Positions 1-6,484 are shown, counted from the stretch's first letter. The stretch: DNA of 8,154 bases from Planctomicrobium sp. (GCA_018659505.1 JABJMI010000593.1:1-8154), one strand, 5' to 3'. Notes: a model not told the origin generated them from the letters alone. Made by a program: numbers and translations.

Positions 1-2
1 AC

Positions 3-557
3 ATGGAGAAACCAGCAAATGTTGCTCTCATGCAATTTCGTTTACTGGCTGGTCAGTACGCGAGAAAAGACACCTTCGCTTCGATGGACACTACCTTCAA
101 AGGTCGCTTCCAACAATTGAAGTCCGCCACAAAACTAAGTTCCGGTTCAGGACTGTTACCACGTTTGAATGACGAACTGGGAGAAGCCTCTTTCGAAGCA
201 CTGGAAGGGACTTTCGGAACACTCTCTGCCGAATCGGAGGAACTTCTCACTCGTTACTTCCGAGTCAAAGTGCAGGGAATGCACTTCTGCGGTCCCGCTT
301 TTTACGACGTTGCTGTCATCGATGGATTCCATGCCCTGGCACTTGTGTTGCCGGTGACGCTTTGGATAGCCCGCTGGCGAGCAGTCACTAACGGCAGATC
401 AACTACAACTCCCGAAGACATTCGCGAAGCCTTACAAATTGTCGATCACCAACACGGCTACTCACCCGTCCTCGGAACCTGGGGTTCCAGAAAACGGGTC
501 AGCACACTTTCTCAATCCGGAGACTTAACCCGGTTGATTAGATGGTATGTGCGTTGA
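3..557 (+). CDS. C-terminal part of a probable YkgJ/FliB-like cysteine-cluster protein (5' partial)
   Basis: The frame is open from the left edge to a TGA at 555-557. The ATG at 3-5 is probably an internal methionine, because the gene very likely begins before the window. The 184 visible residues include VQGMHFCGPAFYDVAVIDGF (about 89-108), a hydrophobic stretch ALALVLPVTLWIARW (about 110-124), DHQHGYSP (about 147-154) and an ending DLTRLIRWYVR. I recall this pattern, a FCG motif, a hydrophobic segment with an LARW-like end, D-H-HGYSP and a closing D--RL--WY, from the C-terminal half of planctomycete YkgJ-family proteins annotated as lysine-N-methylase (FliB)-like. The N-terminal Cys cluster that would prove it lies outside the window, so the family is a recollection and the function is not shown. 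It is convergent with dapL, 203 bp away. Confidence 0.5.
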   Translation: MEKPANVALMQFRLLAGQYARKDTFASMDTTFKGRFQQLKSATKLSSGSGLLPRLNDELGEASFEALEGTFGTLSAESEELLTRYFRVKVQGMHFCGPAFYDVAVIDGFHALALVLPVTLWIARWRAVTNGRSTTTPEDIREALQIVDHQHGYSPVLGTWGSRKRVSTLSQSGDLTRLIRWYVR

Positions 558-587
558 TCCTACTGGGGCGTTGGAAAAGAATTAGTC

Positions 588-654
588 TACCAGCACGACG
601 CGCGAGCGAGTGTGCTTGGAGAGTAGATCTACTTGCTTGCGCTGCGTGCTTGTA
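588..654. repeat. Long imperfect inverted repeat, REP-like hairpin element
   Basis: The arms at 588-612 and 630-654 are inverted copies of each other, matching at 19 of 25 positions, around a 17-base centre. The left arm contains CACGACGCGCGAGCGAGTG. The right arm contains the matching ACTTGCTTGCGCTGCGTG. A perfect 12-bp palindrome, AGTAGATCTACT (622-633), overlaps the start of the right arm. The element lies between convergent genes, where REP-type elements are often found. I recall very similar strings scattered between genes in planctomycete genomes, but that memory is unverified. It could alternatively be part of a bidirectional terminator. Confidence 0.5.
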
Positions 655-688
655 TGAAAGATTATTTCCACGCTGCTGTCTAGGTTCT

Positions 689-707
689 CCCCGGTGGATC
701 ACCGGGG
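689..707. terminator. Perfect GC-rich hairpin between convergent genes; candidate terminator
   Basis: CCCCGGTG (689-696) pairs perfectly with CACCGGGG (700-707) around a GAT loop, giving an 8-bp stem. On the + strand it is followed by AAGTTTAATCTTTT, a T-rich but broken tract, so it could end transcription of the left gene from 130 bp downstream. On the - strand it lies 54 bp beyond the dapL stop but has no T tract after it. The stem is strong; the terminator role is inferred from position. Confidence 0.45.
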
Positions 708-760
708 GCTAAGTTTAATCTTTTCGTGAGACGAACACTTGGGGTATTGGCAAACCCAGA

Positions 761-1993
761 TTATCCGATTAGCGCCTTTAACCTTGTCACGGCTTCCTCA
801 ACATTCGCTCGGCTATTGAAAGCACTCAATCGGAAGTAGCCTTCGCCGCTTGCTCCGAAGCCGGAACCGGGTGTTCCTACCAAATGTGCTTTCTCAAGAA
901 GATGATCGAAGAACTCCCAACTCTTCATGCCTTGTGGGGTCTTTAACCAGATGTAAGGAGCGTTTACGCCACCATAAATATCAATTCCCACGGACTTGAG
1001 CCCTTCGCTGAGAATGTTTGCATTCTCAAGGTAGAAATTGATGAGTGTTTTGATTTGTTGCTTACCGGCCTCGCTGTAGGCTGCTTCGGCTCCACGTTGG
1101 ATGATGTAGGAAACTCCGTTGAATTTTGTACTCTGGCGGCGATTCCACAGCGAGTGGATATCTTTCTCTTCACCAGTGGACGTTTTGCCCTTCAGGCTCT
1201 TCGGAACAACAGTCAACGCACAGCGAGTTCCCGTAAACCCGGCATTCTTGCTGAAGCTGCGGAATTCGATTGCGCAATTGCGAGCACCTTCGATTTCATA
1301 GATAGAACGTGGGAGCGAATCGTCGGTGATGAAAGCTTCATACGCTGCATCAAAGAGGATGATCGAGCCATGTTCGTTAGCGTAGTCGACCCATTGCTTG
1401 AGAGTCTCTTTCGTCGCGACTGATCCCGTTGGGTTGTTTGGGTAACACAAGTAGATCATATCCACAGGTTGTTCAGGGAGAGCAGGGGTGAATTCGTTCT
1501 CGGCGGTGCAGGGGAGGTAGGTCAAACCTTCGTAGCGACCATTCTCGTCGGCTTCACCAGTTCGACCTGCCATCACATTCGTATCGACATAAACGGGGTA
1601 GACGGGGTCTTGGACAGCGACGGTATTGTCGCTTCCGAAGATATCGAGGATATTCCCAGTGTCGCATTTGGAACCATCAGAGATGAAAATTTCATCTGCG
1701 GAAATGTCACAACCACGTGACTGATAATCATTCGTTGCGATAGCCTCTCTGAGAAATGAGTAGCCTTGCTCGGGACCATAACCACGAAAGGTTTGGTTCT
1801 CGCCCATTTCGTCAACAGCTTTGTGCATTGCATCACGAATTGCTTCGGGAAGTGGTTCTGTCACATCACCAATGCCGAGCTTAATGACCTTCGCATCTGC
1901 ATTCGCTTCACAGAATGCGTTGACGCGGCGACCAATTTCAGGAAAGAGGTAACCAGCTTTTAGTTTTAGAAAATTGTCGTTGATATTTGCCAT
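761..1993 (-). CDS. dapL: LL-diaminopimelate aminotransferase
   Basis: This PLP enzyme (fold type I, class I/II aminotransferase) makes LL-diaminopimelate from tetrahydrodipicolinate and glutamate in one step, replacing the DapD/DapC/DapE branch of lysine and meso-DAP synthesis in the cytoplasm. The 410-residue length fits the DapL family. Visible marks are [11 protein letters not shown] near the N-terminus, [12 protein letters not shown] (38-49), [15 protein letters not shown] (72-86), [10 protein letters not shown] (105-114), YPNNPTG (184-190, with N187), FDAAYE (214-219, with D215), the PLP-lysine motif [13 protein letters not shown] (Lys249) and [12 protein letters not shown] with Arg388. 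The early GYLF block and the SDG-K-D block separate DapL from ordinary aspartate aminotransferases. The ATG start follows the toxin stop by only 5 bp (TAA, TCACT, ATG), and any ribosome-binding site would lie inside the toxin's 3' end (AAGAATTCAG). Co-transcription or translational coupling with the toxin-antitoxin pair is therefore likely. Confidence 0.96.
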   Translation of the reverse strand: MANINDNFLKLKAGYLFPEIGRRVNAFCEANADAKVIKLGIGDVTEPLPEAIRDAMHKAVDEMGENQTFRGYGPEQGYSFLREAIATNDYQSRGCDISADEIFISDGSKCDTGNILDIFGSDNTVAVQDPVYPVYVDTNVMAGRTGEADENGRYEGLTYLPCTAENEFTPALPEQPVDMIYLCYPNNPTGSVATKETLKQWVDYANEHGSIILFDAAYEAFITDDSLPRSIYEIEGARNCAIEFRSFSKNAGFTGTRCALTVVPKSLKGKTSTGEEKDIHSLWNRRQSTKFNGVSYIIQRGAEAAYSEAGKQQIKTLINFYLENANILSEGLKSVGIDIYGGVNAPYIWLKTPQGMKSWEFFDHLLEKAHLVGTPGSGFGASGEGYFRLSAFNSRANVEEAVTRLKALIG

Positions 1994-1998
1994 AGTGA

Positions 1999-2307
1999 TT
2001 ACTGAATTCTTTTCTTAATAGTGCTTTGGATTTGTCTTTTGCATCTAAGGAATGCGATGATCAATATTTGATCTTCATCGAGTTCGTAGATAAGCCGGAA
2101 TGTGCCACGAATTAGAATTTCTCGAATATTCGGGTTTGCAACTTCAGGGACGATACTGCCTGATTCTGGGAAATCGCCCCTGCCATCCGCTTTGCGAAGC
2201 GCTTCTGTTTCAATCTCTTGAGCAAGGTCTGCGTTCTCTAATGCAATGAACTCTATAGTTTCGAATAAATCTTGAATAGCCTCTGGTGACCAACTTACTT
2301 TCGCCAT
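1999..2307 (-). CDS. RelE/ParE-superfamily toxin
   Basis: A 102-residue protein of the size and layout of RelE/ParE toxins. [19 protein letters not shown] (4-22) is the opening strand and first helix. [10 protein letters not shown] (46-55) is the usual conserved turn. [15 protein letters not shown] (62-76) and [15 protein letters not shown] (79-93) are the paired C-terminal strands. RelE members cleave mRNA on the ribosome and ParE members poison gyrase; the sequence does not decide which. Most relatives have GR after the FPE turn and an H-R pair after the last strand. Here these positions read GS and LRCKR, so activity may be altered. The start overlaps the antitoxin end by 13 bp, and the TAA stop is 5 bp before dapL. 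The ATG has no strong Shine-Dalgarno (only AAGA just upstream), which fits translation coupled to the antitoxin. Confidence 0.85.
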   Translation of the reverse strand: MAKVSWSPEAIQDLFETIEFIALENADLAQEIETEALRKADGRGDFPESGSIVPEVANPNIREILIRGTFRLIYELDEDQILIIAFLRCKRQIQSTIKKRIQ

Positions 2308-2498
2308 TCTTGAAACTGCTTTCGAACTTCATTGGAACTTAAACACTGCCCCGATTTCGCCGACTCTTGCCCCTTGCGGATTTTTTGAACGACATTCATT
2401 GCATACTCAATATCTTCCCAGGTTGCGTCTTCTGGGAGTGTATTGATTAGCTTTTGCAATTCTTGAATTGGGGTATTCGAGGTTTCTATTGTGGACAT
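2295..2498 (-). CDS. Antitoxin of a RelE/ParE-type module
   Basis: A 67-residue protein directly upstream of, and overlapping, the RelE/ParE-like toxin: the classical antitoxin-first order. LINTLPEDATWEDIEYAMNV (17-36), followed by a basic VQKIRKG stretch, matches the LP-DATWEDI--A--V-QKI pattern of small antitoxins often paired with ParE-like toxins. The C-terminus [15 protein letters not shown] resembles the S-EEV---F-W tail of the same group and would be the toxin-wrapping segment. No classical ribbon-helix-helix or Phd fold is obvious by eye. The ATG has a good ribosome-binding site: AGGA at 2505-2508 on the - strand with a 6-base spacer. The product probably neutralises the toxin and, as is usual in such modules, may repress its own promoter with it. 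This is inferred from family behaviour. Confidence 0.8.
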   Translation of the reverse strand: MSTIETSNTPIQELQKLINTLPEDATWEDIEYAMNVVQKIRKGQESAKSGQCLSSNEVRKQFQEWRK

Positions 2499-2739
2499 AT
2501 TTAATCCTGCAAATATACGGGTCAGGAGTAATTGTACTTCATGATTTTAGGAAACAGTAAGTAGACGCTCGAGAGCGAATGAGAGGTGCCTTTTCAAATC
2601 TAAGTAGAAGACCAAACAACGACGATGATTGAAACCGTTCAGTAAGATCTTCGAGGATTTCTCGTTATTCCATAGTAACGAAAGTGGTCACGAGACTATA
2701 GAATAATCTTTCAACTTTTCGTTGAGGTTTTGGTCTGGA
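2499..2739 (-). other. metG to antitoxin gap; putative promoter region of the antitoxin-toxin-dapL unit
   Basis: 241 bp with no convincing gene. The antitoxin ribosome-binding site is AGGA at 2505-2508. Farther upstream on the - strand, TACAAT (2531-2536) and TATATT (2512-2517) are possible -10 boxes, but neither has a good -35 at the usual distance, so the promoter is not fixed. Towards metG there are short stems: TCAAC/GTTGA (2711-2715 with 2721-2725), TCGTTA/TAACGA (2662-2667 with 2676-2681), and TCTCGT/ACGAGA (2660-2665 with 2690-2695), which competes with the second. None has a following T tract, so a terminator after metG is not demonstrated and read-through into the toxin-antitoxin genes remains possible. 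Confidence 0.4.
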
Positions 2740-4788
2740 TTAGTGAACTCTCATGCCCGGTTTAGCACCTTCGTCTGGGTTGAGGAGGAAGATTTCTTTG
2801 CCGCCGGGTCCGCAGGCGAGGACCATTCCTTCGCTGATGCCGAATCGCATTTTGCGAGGTTTCAAGTTCGCACAGCAGACGACCAGCCGTCCTACTAATT
2901 CTTCGGGATCGTAAACACTTTTGATGCCTGCGAACACGTTGCGAGTTTCATCGCCACCGAGAGATAGCTTCAGCTGCAACAGCTTGTCTGCACCTTCCAC
3001 ATGCCCCGCTTCGACGATACGAGCGACTCGCATATCGACTTTCATAAAGTCTTCGATCGTGCAATGCTCTTCGGTCATCGGCTCTTTCTCCAGAGCTTCG
3101 GGACCATCATTGAATGTAGGGGCGGCTTCTGCAGTCTGAGCAGCAGCGGATTCGTCTTTTGATTCTTCAACCATGAGTTGGACTTTCTTTTCGTCAACGC
3201 GTTTCATCATATGCTGGAACTTGCCAATCGTTACGTCGAGCAACGGTGTTTGAGCGTCATTCCAGTTATCAATTTTTGAATTCAGTAGATCTTCGGTTTT
3301 TAGCTTCACCCCCGGCAGAACAGGAGCAAGATAAATGATCACTTGTCGGAACAGGTTCAATCCGACTGTGCAAATGTCTTTCAGTTCATCCGCACGTGAT
3401 TCATCTTTACGGACCACCCAGGGCTCTTGGCCTTCAATGTATTGGTTCGCACGGTCAGCGAGGACCATAATTTCGCGGATGGCACTGCTGTATTCGCAGT
3501 TCTCGTAGAGCTGCGCAAGCCGCTCACTCGCGTCTGCAGCTTGTTGGAACAGACCCCCATCGTCGGGGTATTCTGCTGAGAGTTCTTTTCCCGATACGAA
3601 CTTCGCACAGCGACTCGCGATGTTCACGACTTTGCCGACGAGATCGCTATCGACCTTCTGTTTGAACTCTTCAAAGTTCAAGTCGATATCGTCGACCTTG
3701 GAACTTAGTTTCGATGCAATGAAATACCGCAAATGCGAAGAATCAAGATGCTCCGCGTATTTGGCAGCATCAATGAATGTCCCTTTCGACTTGGCCATTT
3801 TCTCGCCATCAACGGTTAAGAAACCATGAATGTGGACTTTCTTCGGCAGATTCAATTCCGCCGTCTTCAGCATCGCGGGCCAGAAGAGGGTATGGAAGTA
3901 GGTAATGTCTTTGCCAATGAAATGATGGATCTCGGTCTCTTCGTTACGCCACCAGTCGTCTAAATTCTCTCCATTCGCAGCACACCATTGCTGTGTACTG
4001 GCGATGTATCCAATCGGAGCATCGAACCAAACGTACCAGTAGTTGCCGGGTGAATCAGGAATCTCGAAGCCGAAGTATGGAGCCGGTCGCGAAATATCCC
4101 AGTCACGCAGTTCCTCACCGAGGAAATGCCCCTTGAGGTAATTTGCAACTTCTGATTGCAGATGGTCGCCCGACTGAGTCCATTCATTCAGGAACTCGTG
4201 ACACTTTTCGAGTTCAATAAACAGGTGCGTCGCTGTCCGTAACTCGGGAGTTGCCCCGCTGAGTGTGCTCTTAGGATCAATCAGTTCGGCTGGGCTATAT
4301 GTCGCTCCACACTTATCACAGTTGTCTCCGTATTGATCTTTCGCACCGCACTTAGGACAGGTTCCTTTGACAAAACGATCTGCAAGAAATGTTCCTGCTT
4401 CAGGATCGAAAAGCTGTTCGATCTCTTTCTCTTTAACAAGCCCGGCATCACGAATCGATTGCCAGATTTGGTGACACAACTCGCGATTTTCTTCGCTGTT
4501 GGTCGAACCATAATTATCGAATTCGATATCAAACTTAGAGAAGTCAGCGATATGTGCTTCACGAACATCCGCGATGAGTTCTTCTTCGCTGCGCCCTTCC
4601 TGTCGAGCACGAATCATGATCGCGGTGCCATGAGTGTCGTCCGCACAGAAATAGCGGCAATTATGCCCGCGTAATTTTTGGAAGCGGACCCAGATATCGG
4701 TTTGGACATACTCGACCAGATGCCCAATATGGATATTTCCATTGGCATACGGCAGTGCAGCTGTGACTAGAATTTTACGTTGAGACAT
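2740..4788 (-). CDS. metG: Methionyl-tRNA synthetase, long form with C-terminal tRNA-binding domain
   Basis: Charges tRNA-Met with methionine using ATP, in the cytoplasm; essential for initiation and elongation. At 682 residues it matches the long Escherichia coli-type enzyme (about 677). Visible features in order: the Rossmann start with [13 protein letters not shown] (HIGH at 20-23); a zinc knuckle CPKC (144-147) and CDKC (157-160); the methionine-pocket region [13 protein letters not shown] (249-261); GKDITYFHT (292-300); the second signature as KMAKS (330-334), where KMSKS is more usual; the helical anticodon domain, with W509 near its end; an acidic, alanine-rich linker (about 540-575); and a C-terminal EMAPII/Trbp111-like domain from about 577 ([44 protein letters not shown]), which aids dimerisation and tRNA binding. 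The ATG at 4786-4788 has no recognisable Shine-Dalgarno. An ATG slightly upstream reads into TGA after two codons and is excluded. Confidence 0.97.
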   Translation of the reverse strand: MSQRKILVTAALPYANGNIHIGHLVEYVQTDIWVRFQKLRGHNCRYFCADDTHGTAIMIRARQEGRSEEELIADVREAHIADFSKFDIEFDNYGSTNSEENRELCHQIWQSIRDAGLVKEKEIEQLFDPEAGTFLADRFVKGTCPKCGAKDQYGDNCDKCGATYSPAELIDPKSTLSGATPELRTATHLFIELEKCHEFLNEWTQSGDHLQSEVANYLKGHFLGEELRDWDISRPAPYFGFEIPDSPGNYWYVWFDAPIGYIASTQQWCAANGENLDDWWRNEETEIHHFIGKDITYFHTLFWPAMLKTAELNLPKKVHIHGFLTVDGEKMAKSKGTFIDAAKYAEHLDSSHLRYFIASKLSSKVDDIDLNFEEFKQKVDSDLVGKVVNIASRCAKFVSGKELSAEYPDDGGLFQQAADASERLAQLYENCEYSSAIREIMVLADRANQYIEGQEPWVVRKDESRADELKDICTVGLNLFRQVIIYLAPVLPGVKLKTEDLLNSKIDNWNDAQTPLLDVTIGKFQHMMKRVDEKKVQLMVEESKDESAAAQTAEAAPTFNDGPEALEKEPMTEEHCTIEDFMKVDMRVARIVEAGHVEGADKLLQLKLSLGGDETRNVFAGIKSVYDPEELVGRLVVCCANLKPRKMRFGISEGMVLACGPGGKEIFLLNPDEGAKPGMRVH

Positions 4789-4898
4789 AAGTGGCGACTA
4801 ATTTGTAGGTGTCAGTTCATCCGTGTGTTCATCACGAAATTGCAACAATTCGCAAAGCATATTCAATTACATTTGAAATTGCATTCCGCTTGCTTTAA

Positions 4899-4976
4899 CA
4901 GTCCTCTTGACTGGGAAAAGCCTGCTGCTGAATCTGAGACACATCTCGGAGAATCCGGTTCGATGAACCGGGACTG
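4899..4976. other. Cluster of stem-loops upstream of metG; possible structured leader
   Basis: CAGTCC (4899-4904) is complementary to GGACTG (4971-4976) and encloses two local hairpins. The first is CTGAGA-CACA-TCTCGG (4934-4949), with one G-U pair when read as + strand RNA. The second is the perfect 7-bp CCGGTTC-GAT-GAACCGG (4955-4971), whose last base is shared with the outer stem. A small stem, CAGTC/GACTG (4899-4903 with 4909-4913), competes with the outer one. On the - strand this could belong to a long metG leader, starting about 110 bases before the ATG. The pairing is visible; the RNA role is inferred, and no known riboswitch class is recognised. Confidence 0.25.
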
Positions 4977-5029
4977 CCAGCTGTAATTCTAATGGAAATT
5001 GCAAATCAGTAAGGTCGCTGAATCTGAGA
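4927..5029. repeat. 13-bp direct repeat GCTGAATCTGAGA, two copies
   Basis: GCTGAATCTGAGA occurs at 4927-4939 and identically at 5017-5029, so the copies are 90 bp apart. The first copy contributes one arm of the CTGAGA/TCTCGG hairpin; the second lacks the partner arm. They may mark a short duplication or two binding sites between the divergent metG and padR promoters. Confidence 0.5.
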
Positions 5030-5193
5030 TCAGGTTTCAATGCTATGAACGGTTACTCATTTTCTAACATCTCGAAATCCAAAACCTCAATTTGTCCACA
5101 GCCACGCACTCGCATGAGCTTATTTCAGAACCATTAATATCCCACAAACGGGATGTTCTACCTACCATTTTATACAACCAGGCATAATACAAG

Positions 5194-5222
5194 TTGACAC
5201 ACAGTACCTAGCCACATATAGT
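5194..5222 (+). promoter_or_regulatory. Sigma70-type promoter of the padR unit
   Basis: TTGACA (5194-5199) is a perfect -35 box, and TATAGT (5217-5222) differs from the -10 consensus by one base, with an ideal 17-bp spacer. Transcription would begin near 5229, leaving a leader of about 25 bases that contains the padR ribosome-binding site AGAAAGG (5239-5245). This is the clearest promoter in the window. Confidence 0.75.
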
Positions 5223-5234
5223 ACATGCGTGTCA
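5195..5234. promoter_or_regulatory. Imperfect dyad over the padR promoter; candidate autoregulatory operator
   Basis: TGACAC (5195-5200) mirrors GTGTCA (5229-5234), and inside them GTAC (5204-5207) mirrors GTAC (5221-5224), with a one-base difference in spacing between the arms. The dyad covers the promoter from the -35 box to the predicted start site, so a protein bound here would block RNA polymerase. PadR repressors commonly bind dyads in their own promoters, so the downstream PadR is the natural candidate. The site also contains an approximate direct repeat, CACACAGTAC and CACATATAGTAC, so a two-site arrangement is an alternative. Confidence 0.5.
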
Positions 5235-5253
5235 CTCAGAGAAAGGTCGCGTC

Positions 5254-5601
5254 ATGAACATGTTTATTAAAGGCAATCAGGTTCGGGGACATCTGGAAAC
5301 GATGGTGCTTTCAGTTCTTGAAAGTGAAGAGTCCCACGGATTCGATATTGTAAAGCGTTTAGAAGCAGCGGGTGATGGCTCGCTGAATCTCAAGGAAGGA
5401 ACAGTTTATCCAGTTCTCTATCGCCTAGAAGATGCAAAGCTCCTCAAAGCGAAATGGGAGGAAAACGACTCGGGACGTAAAGGTCCACGTCGCAAGGTTT
5501 ATAGCCTGACGGCGAAAGGTCGTAAGCAACTCGAAGCGGGACGAAACGAATGGAAAGCATTCGTTAACGTCGTCGGTGGAATCGTAGGAGGTCTCTCGTG
5601 A
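5254..5601 (+). CDS. PadR-family winged-helix transcriptional regulator
   Basis: A 115-residue DNA-binding protein of the small PadR type (winged helix plus a short C-terminal dimerisation helix). Visible marks: helix 1 GHLETMVLSVLE (12-23), SHGFDIVKRLEA (27-38), the recognition region LKEGTVYPVLYRLEDAKLLKA (46-66), and the wing with the basic turn SGRKGPRRKVYSLTAKGRKQL (73-93). PadR proteins are usually repressors that react to small molecules or membrane stress, though no effector can be read from this sequence. The C-terminus ends early in a VGGIVGGLS tail. The ATG at 5254 has the ribosome-binding site AGAAAGG (5239-5245) with an 8-base spacer; an in-frame ATG two codons later is a less likely start. 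The gene is the first of a two-gene unit and its end overlaps the next gene as GTGA. Confidence 0.93.
   Translation: MNMFIKGNQVRGHLETMVLSVLESEESHGFDIVKRLEAAGDGSLNLKEGTVYPVLYRLEDAKLLKAKWEENDSGRKGPRRKVYSLTAKGRKQLEAGRNEWKAFVNVVGGIVGGLS
5586..5601 (+). promoter_or_regulatory. Shine-Dalgarno and GTGA overlap coupling padR to the membrane-protein gene
   Basis: AGGAGG (5586-5591) is a full Shine-Dalgarno sequence located inside the last codons of padR. Six bases later, GTG (5598-5600) starts the next gene, while TGA (5599-5601) stops padR. This fixes the unusual GTG start and indicates translational coupling, so the two proteins are made together. Confidence 0.85.
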
Positions 5602-6338
5602 ATAATTTTGACCAAGAGTTAATGATCCCTGTTGAAGAGATTATGAGACCCGTTCAGGCGTTGGTCCCTCATAAAATGCGGATGCGGGAAGAATTGTACT
5701 CGCACCTCCACTCAATCTACCTCGAAGAACAAGAAAAGCACCCAGACGAAGCGACTGCACTGGCACAATCTATTGAGCGTTTGGGAGATCCCGAGAGCCT
5801 ACGAGCGGATCTGCAAGCGACGATCTCAAAGTCTGAACAATTACTATGTCGCTACAACGCATTGTTTGCACGTGACCAAACTAAGTCACGGTTGCGGTTT
5901 GCACTAAAAATAGGAGCTTGCTCCTGGATGCTTCAAGCAAGTTCTTACACGCTTGCGGTCTTCATTAGCACTTTCGTCTTCCAAGAGAAAGAGATTTTGG
6001 CCATTTCCCCCATGCTCTGTGTGATCTCTTTCCTGATAGGATGGAATACTTTCATCGGGATTTTTCTATCGCAACCATTTATTGAATTGCGAGCGTTCGC
6101 AGAAGAGCATCGACGTCGCCTGCCCCTCAGTGGCTTCTATTTTGGGCTATCGGTGGGCATTAGTGAAGCTCTGATGTGGCTTTCAATTCCAGGTGAATTC
6201 GAATACATGAATGTCACTGCTCCGCAAGTGATCTTGCCTATTCTTGCCGGTTGGGGCATGTTTTGCCTCGTTGTTTGGCTTACCAAAACTGAAAGAGCTC
6301 AAACAGCACCATGGGAATTACTCCAACTTGGAGATTGA
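5598..6338 (+). CDS. PadR-coupled integral membrane protein with N-terminal HAAS/permease-prefix-like domain
   Basis: 246 residues. The N-terminal cytoplasmic part (about 1-100) has the pattern PHKMRMREELYSHL (24-37), YLEEQ (41-45), EATALAQSIERLGDPESL (51-68). This is the R-EL-sHL----EE---G----EA---A---lGdp--l pattern of HAAS/DUF1700-like or permease-prefix domains that commonly sit next to PadR regulators. Four hydrophobic segments follow: about 105-128, 134-157, 177-196 and 210-229. No catalytic motif or ATP-binding site is seen. In similar gene pairs the membrane protein may sense or relay a membrane signal to the PadR partner; that is inference. The start is GTG, supported by AGGAGG and the GTGA overlap. 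A 13-bp palindrome CTCCAACTTGGAG (6321-6333) lies over the last codons but lacks a T tract. Confidence 0.75.
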   Translation: MNNFDQELMIPVEEIMRPVQALVPHKMRMREELYSHLHSIYLEEQEKHPDEATALAQSIERLGDPESLRADLQATISKSEQLLCRYNALFARDQTKSRLRFALKIGACSWMLQASSYTLAVFISTFVFQEKEILAISPMLCVISFLIGWNTFIGIFLSQPFIELRAFAEEHRRRLPLSGFYFGLSVGISEALMWLSIPGEFEYMNVTAPQVILPILAGWGMFCLVVWLTKTERAQTAPWELLQLGD

Positions 6339-6484
6339 TTCTCACTTCGGACCGAACTTCCTGAACCGAACTTACCCTCACAACCGATACAAGTTGAAAT
6401 TCGCTAGCAATGCGCACGGTCTTGGGCAAATTTTGCCGGTCCAACATTGAGCGAGATAAGAGTTTCACGGTGGGGGGGGAGAAG
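6339..6484 (+). other. Gap before the multihaem cytochrome gene
   Basis: 146 bp. ACCGAACTT occurs at 6351-6359 and 6365-6373, 14 bases apart. A small stem GGCAA-ATT-TTGCC lies at 6425-6437. A run of eight G (6472-6479) merges into GGGGAGAAG directly before the ATG at 6485. TTGAAA (6394-6399) could be a -35 box, but no -10 follows at the right distance. No convincing terminator for the padR unit is visible, so read-through into the cytochrome gene is possible. Confidence 0.45.

Larger units (their letters stand above)
4789..5253. other. Divergent intergenic region between metG (-) and padR (+)
   Basis: 465 bp without a believable gene. The right end holds the padR promoter and operator-like dyad. 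The middle (4899-4976) holds a cluster of stems, and GCTGAATCTGAGA occurs at 4927-4939 and again at 5017-5029. A weak stem ATCCC/GGGAT lies at 5139-5143 with 5150-5154. The metG promoter must lie here or in the stem cluster on the - strand, but I see no convincing -35/-10 pair for it. I see no tRNA, rRNA or known riboswitch. Confidence 0.6.

Noticed and set aside
1055..1423. 122-codon open frame on the + strand inside dapL
   Set aside because: It lies fully antisense to a well supported gene, resembles no family I know and has no ribosome-binding site of note.
2641..2739. Intrinsic terminator after metG
   Set aside because: Short stems exist but none is GC-rich or followed by a T run on the - strand.
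4333..4674. 113-codon open frame on the + strand inside metG
   Set aside because: It is antisense to the conserved N-terminal and zinc regions of MetG, so the frame is a by-product of that coding sequence.
4955..4971. tRNA T-arm or tRNA-like element because of GGTTCGATGAACC
   Set aside because: The loop does not fit TTCRANY with a 5-bp stem, and no acceptor, D or anticodon arms can be placed around it.
4780..4986. 68-codon open frame on the + strand upstream of metG
   Set aside because: Low-complexity translation, no ribosome-binding site, and it crosses the stem-loop cluster; no sign of coding.
4789..5000. T-box or SAM riboswitch ahead of metG
   Set aside because: No T-box sequence, no terminator with T tract and no SAM-I core could be found on the - strand.
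6244..6450. 68-codon open frame overlapping the end of the membrane-protein gene
   Set aside because: It is out of frame with the supported gene and has no start signal or recognisable product.
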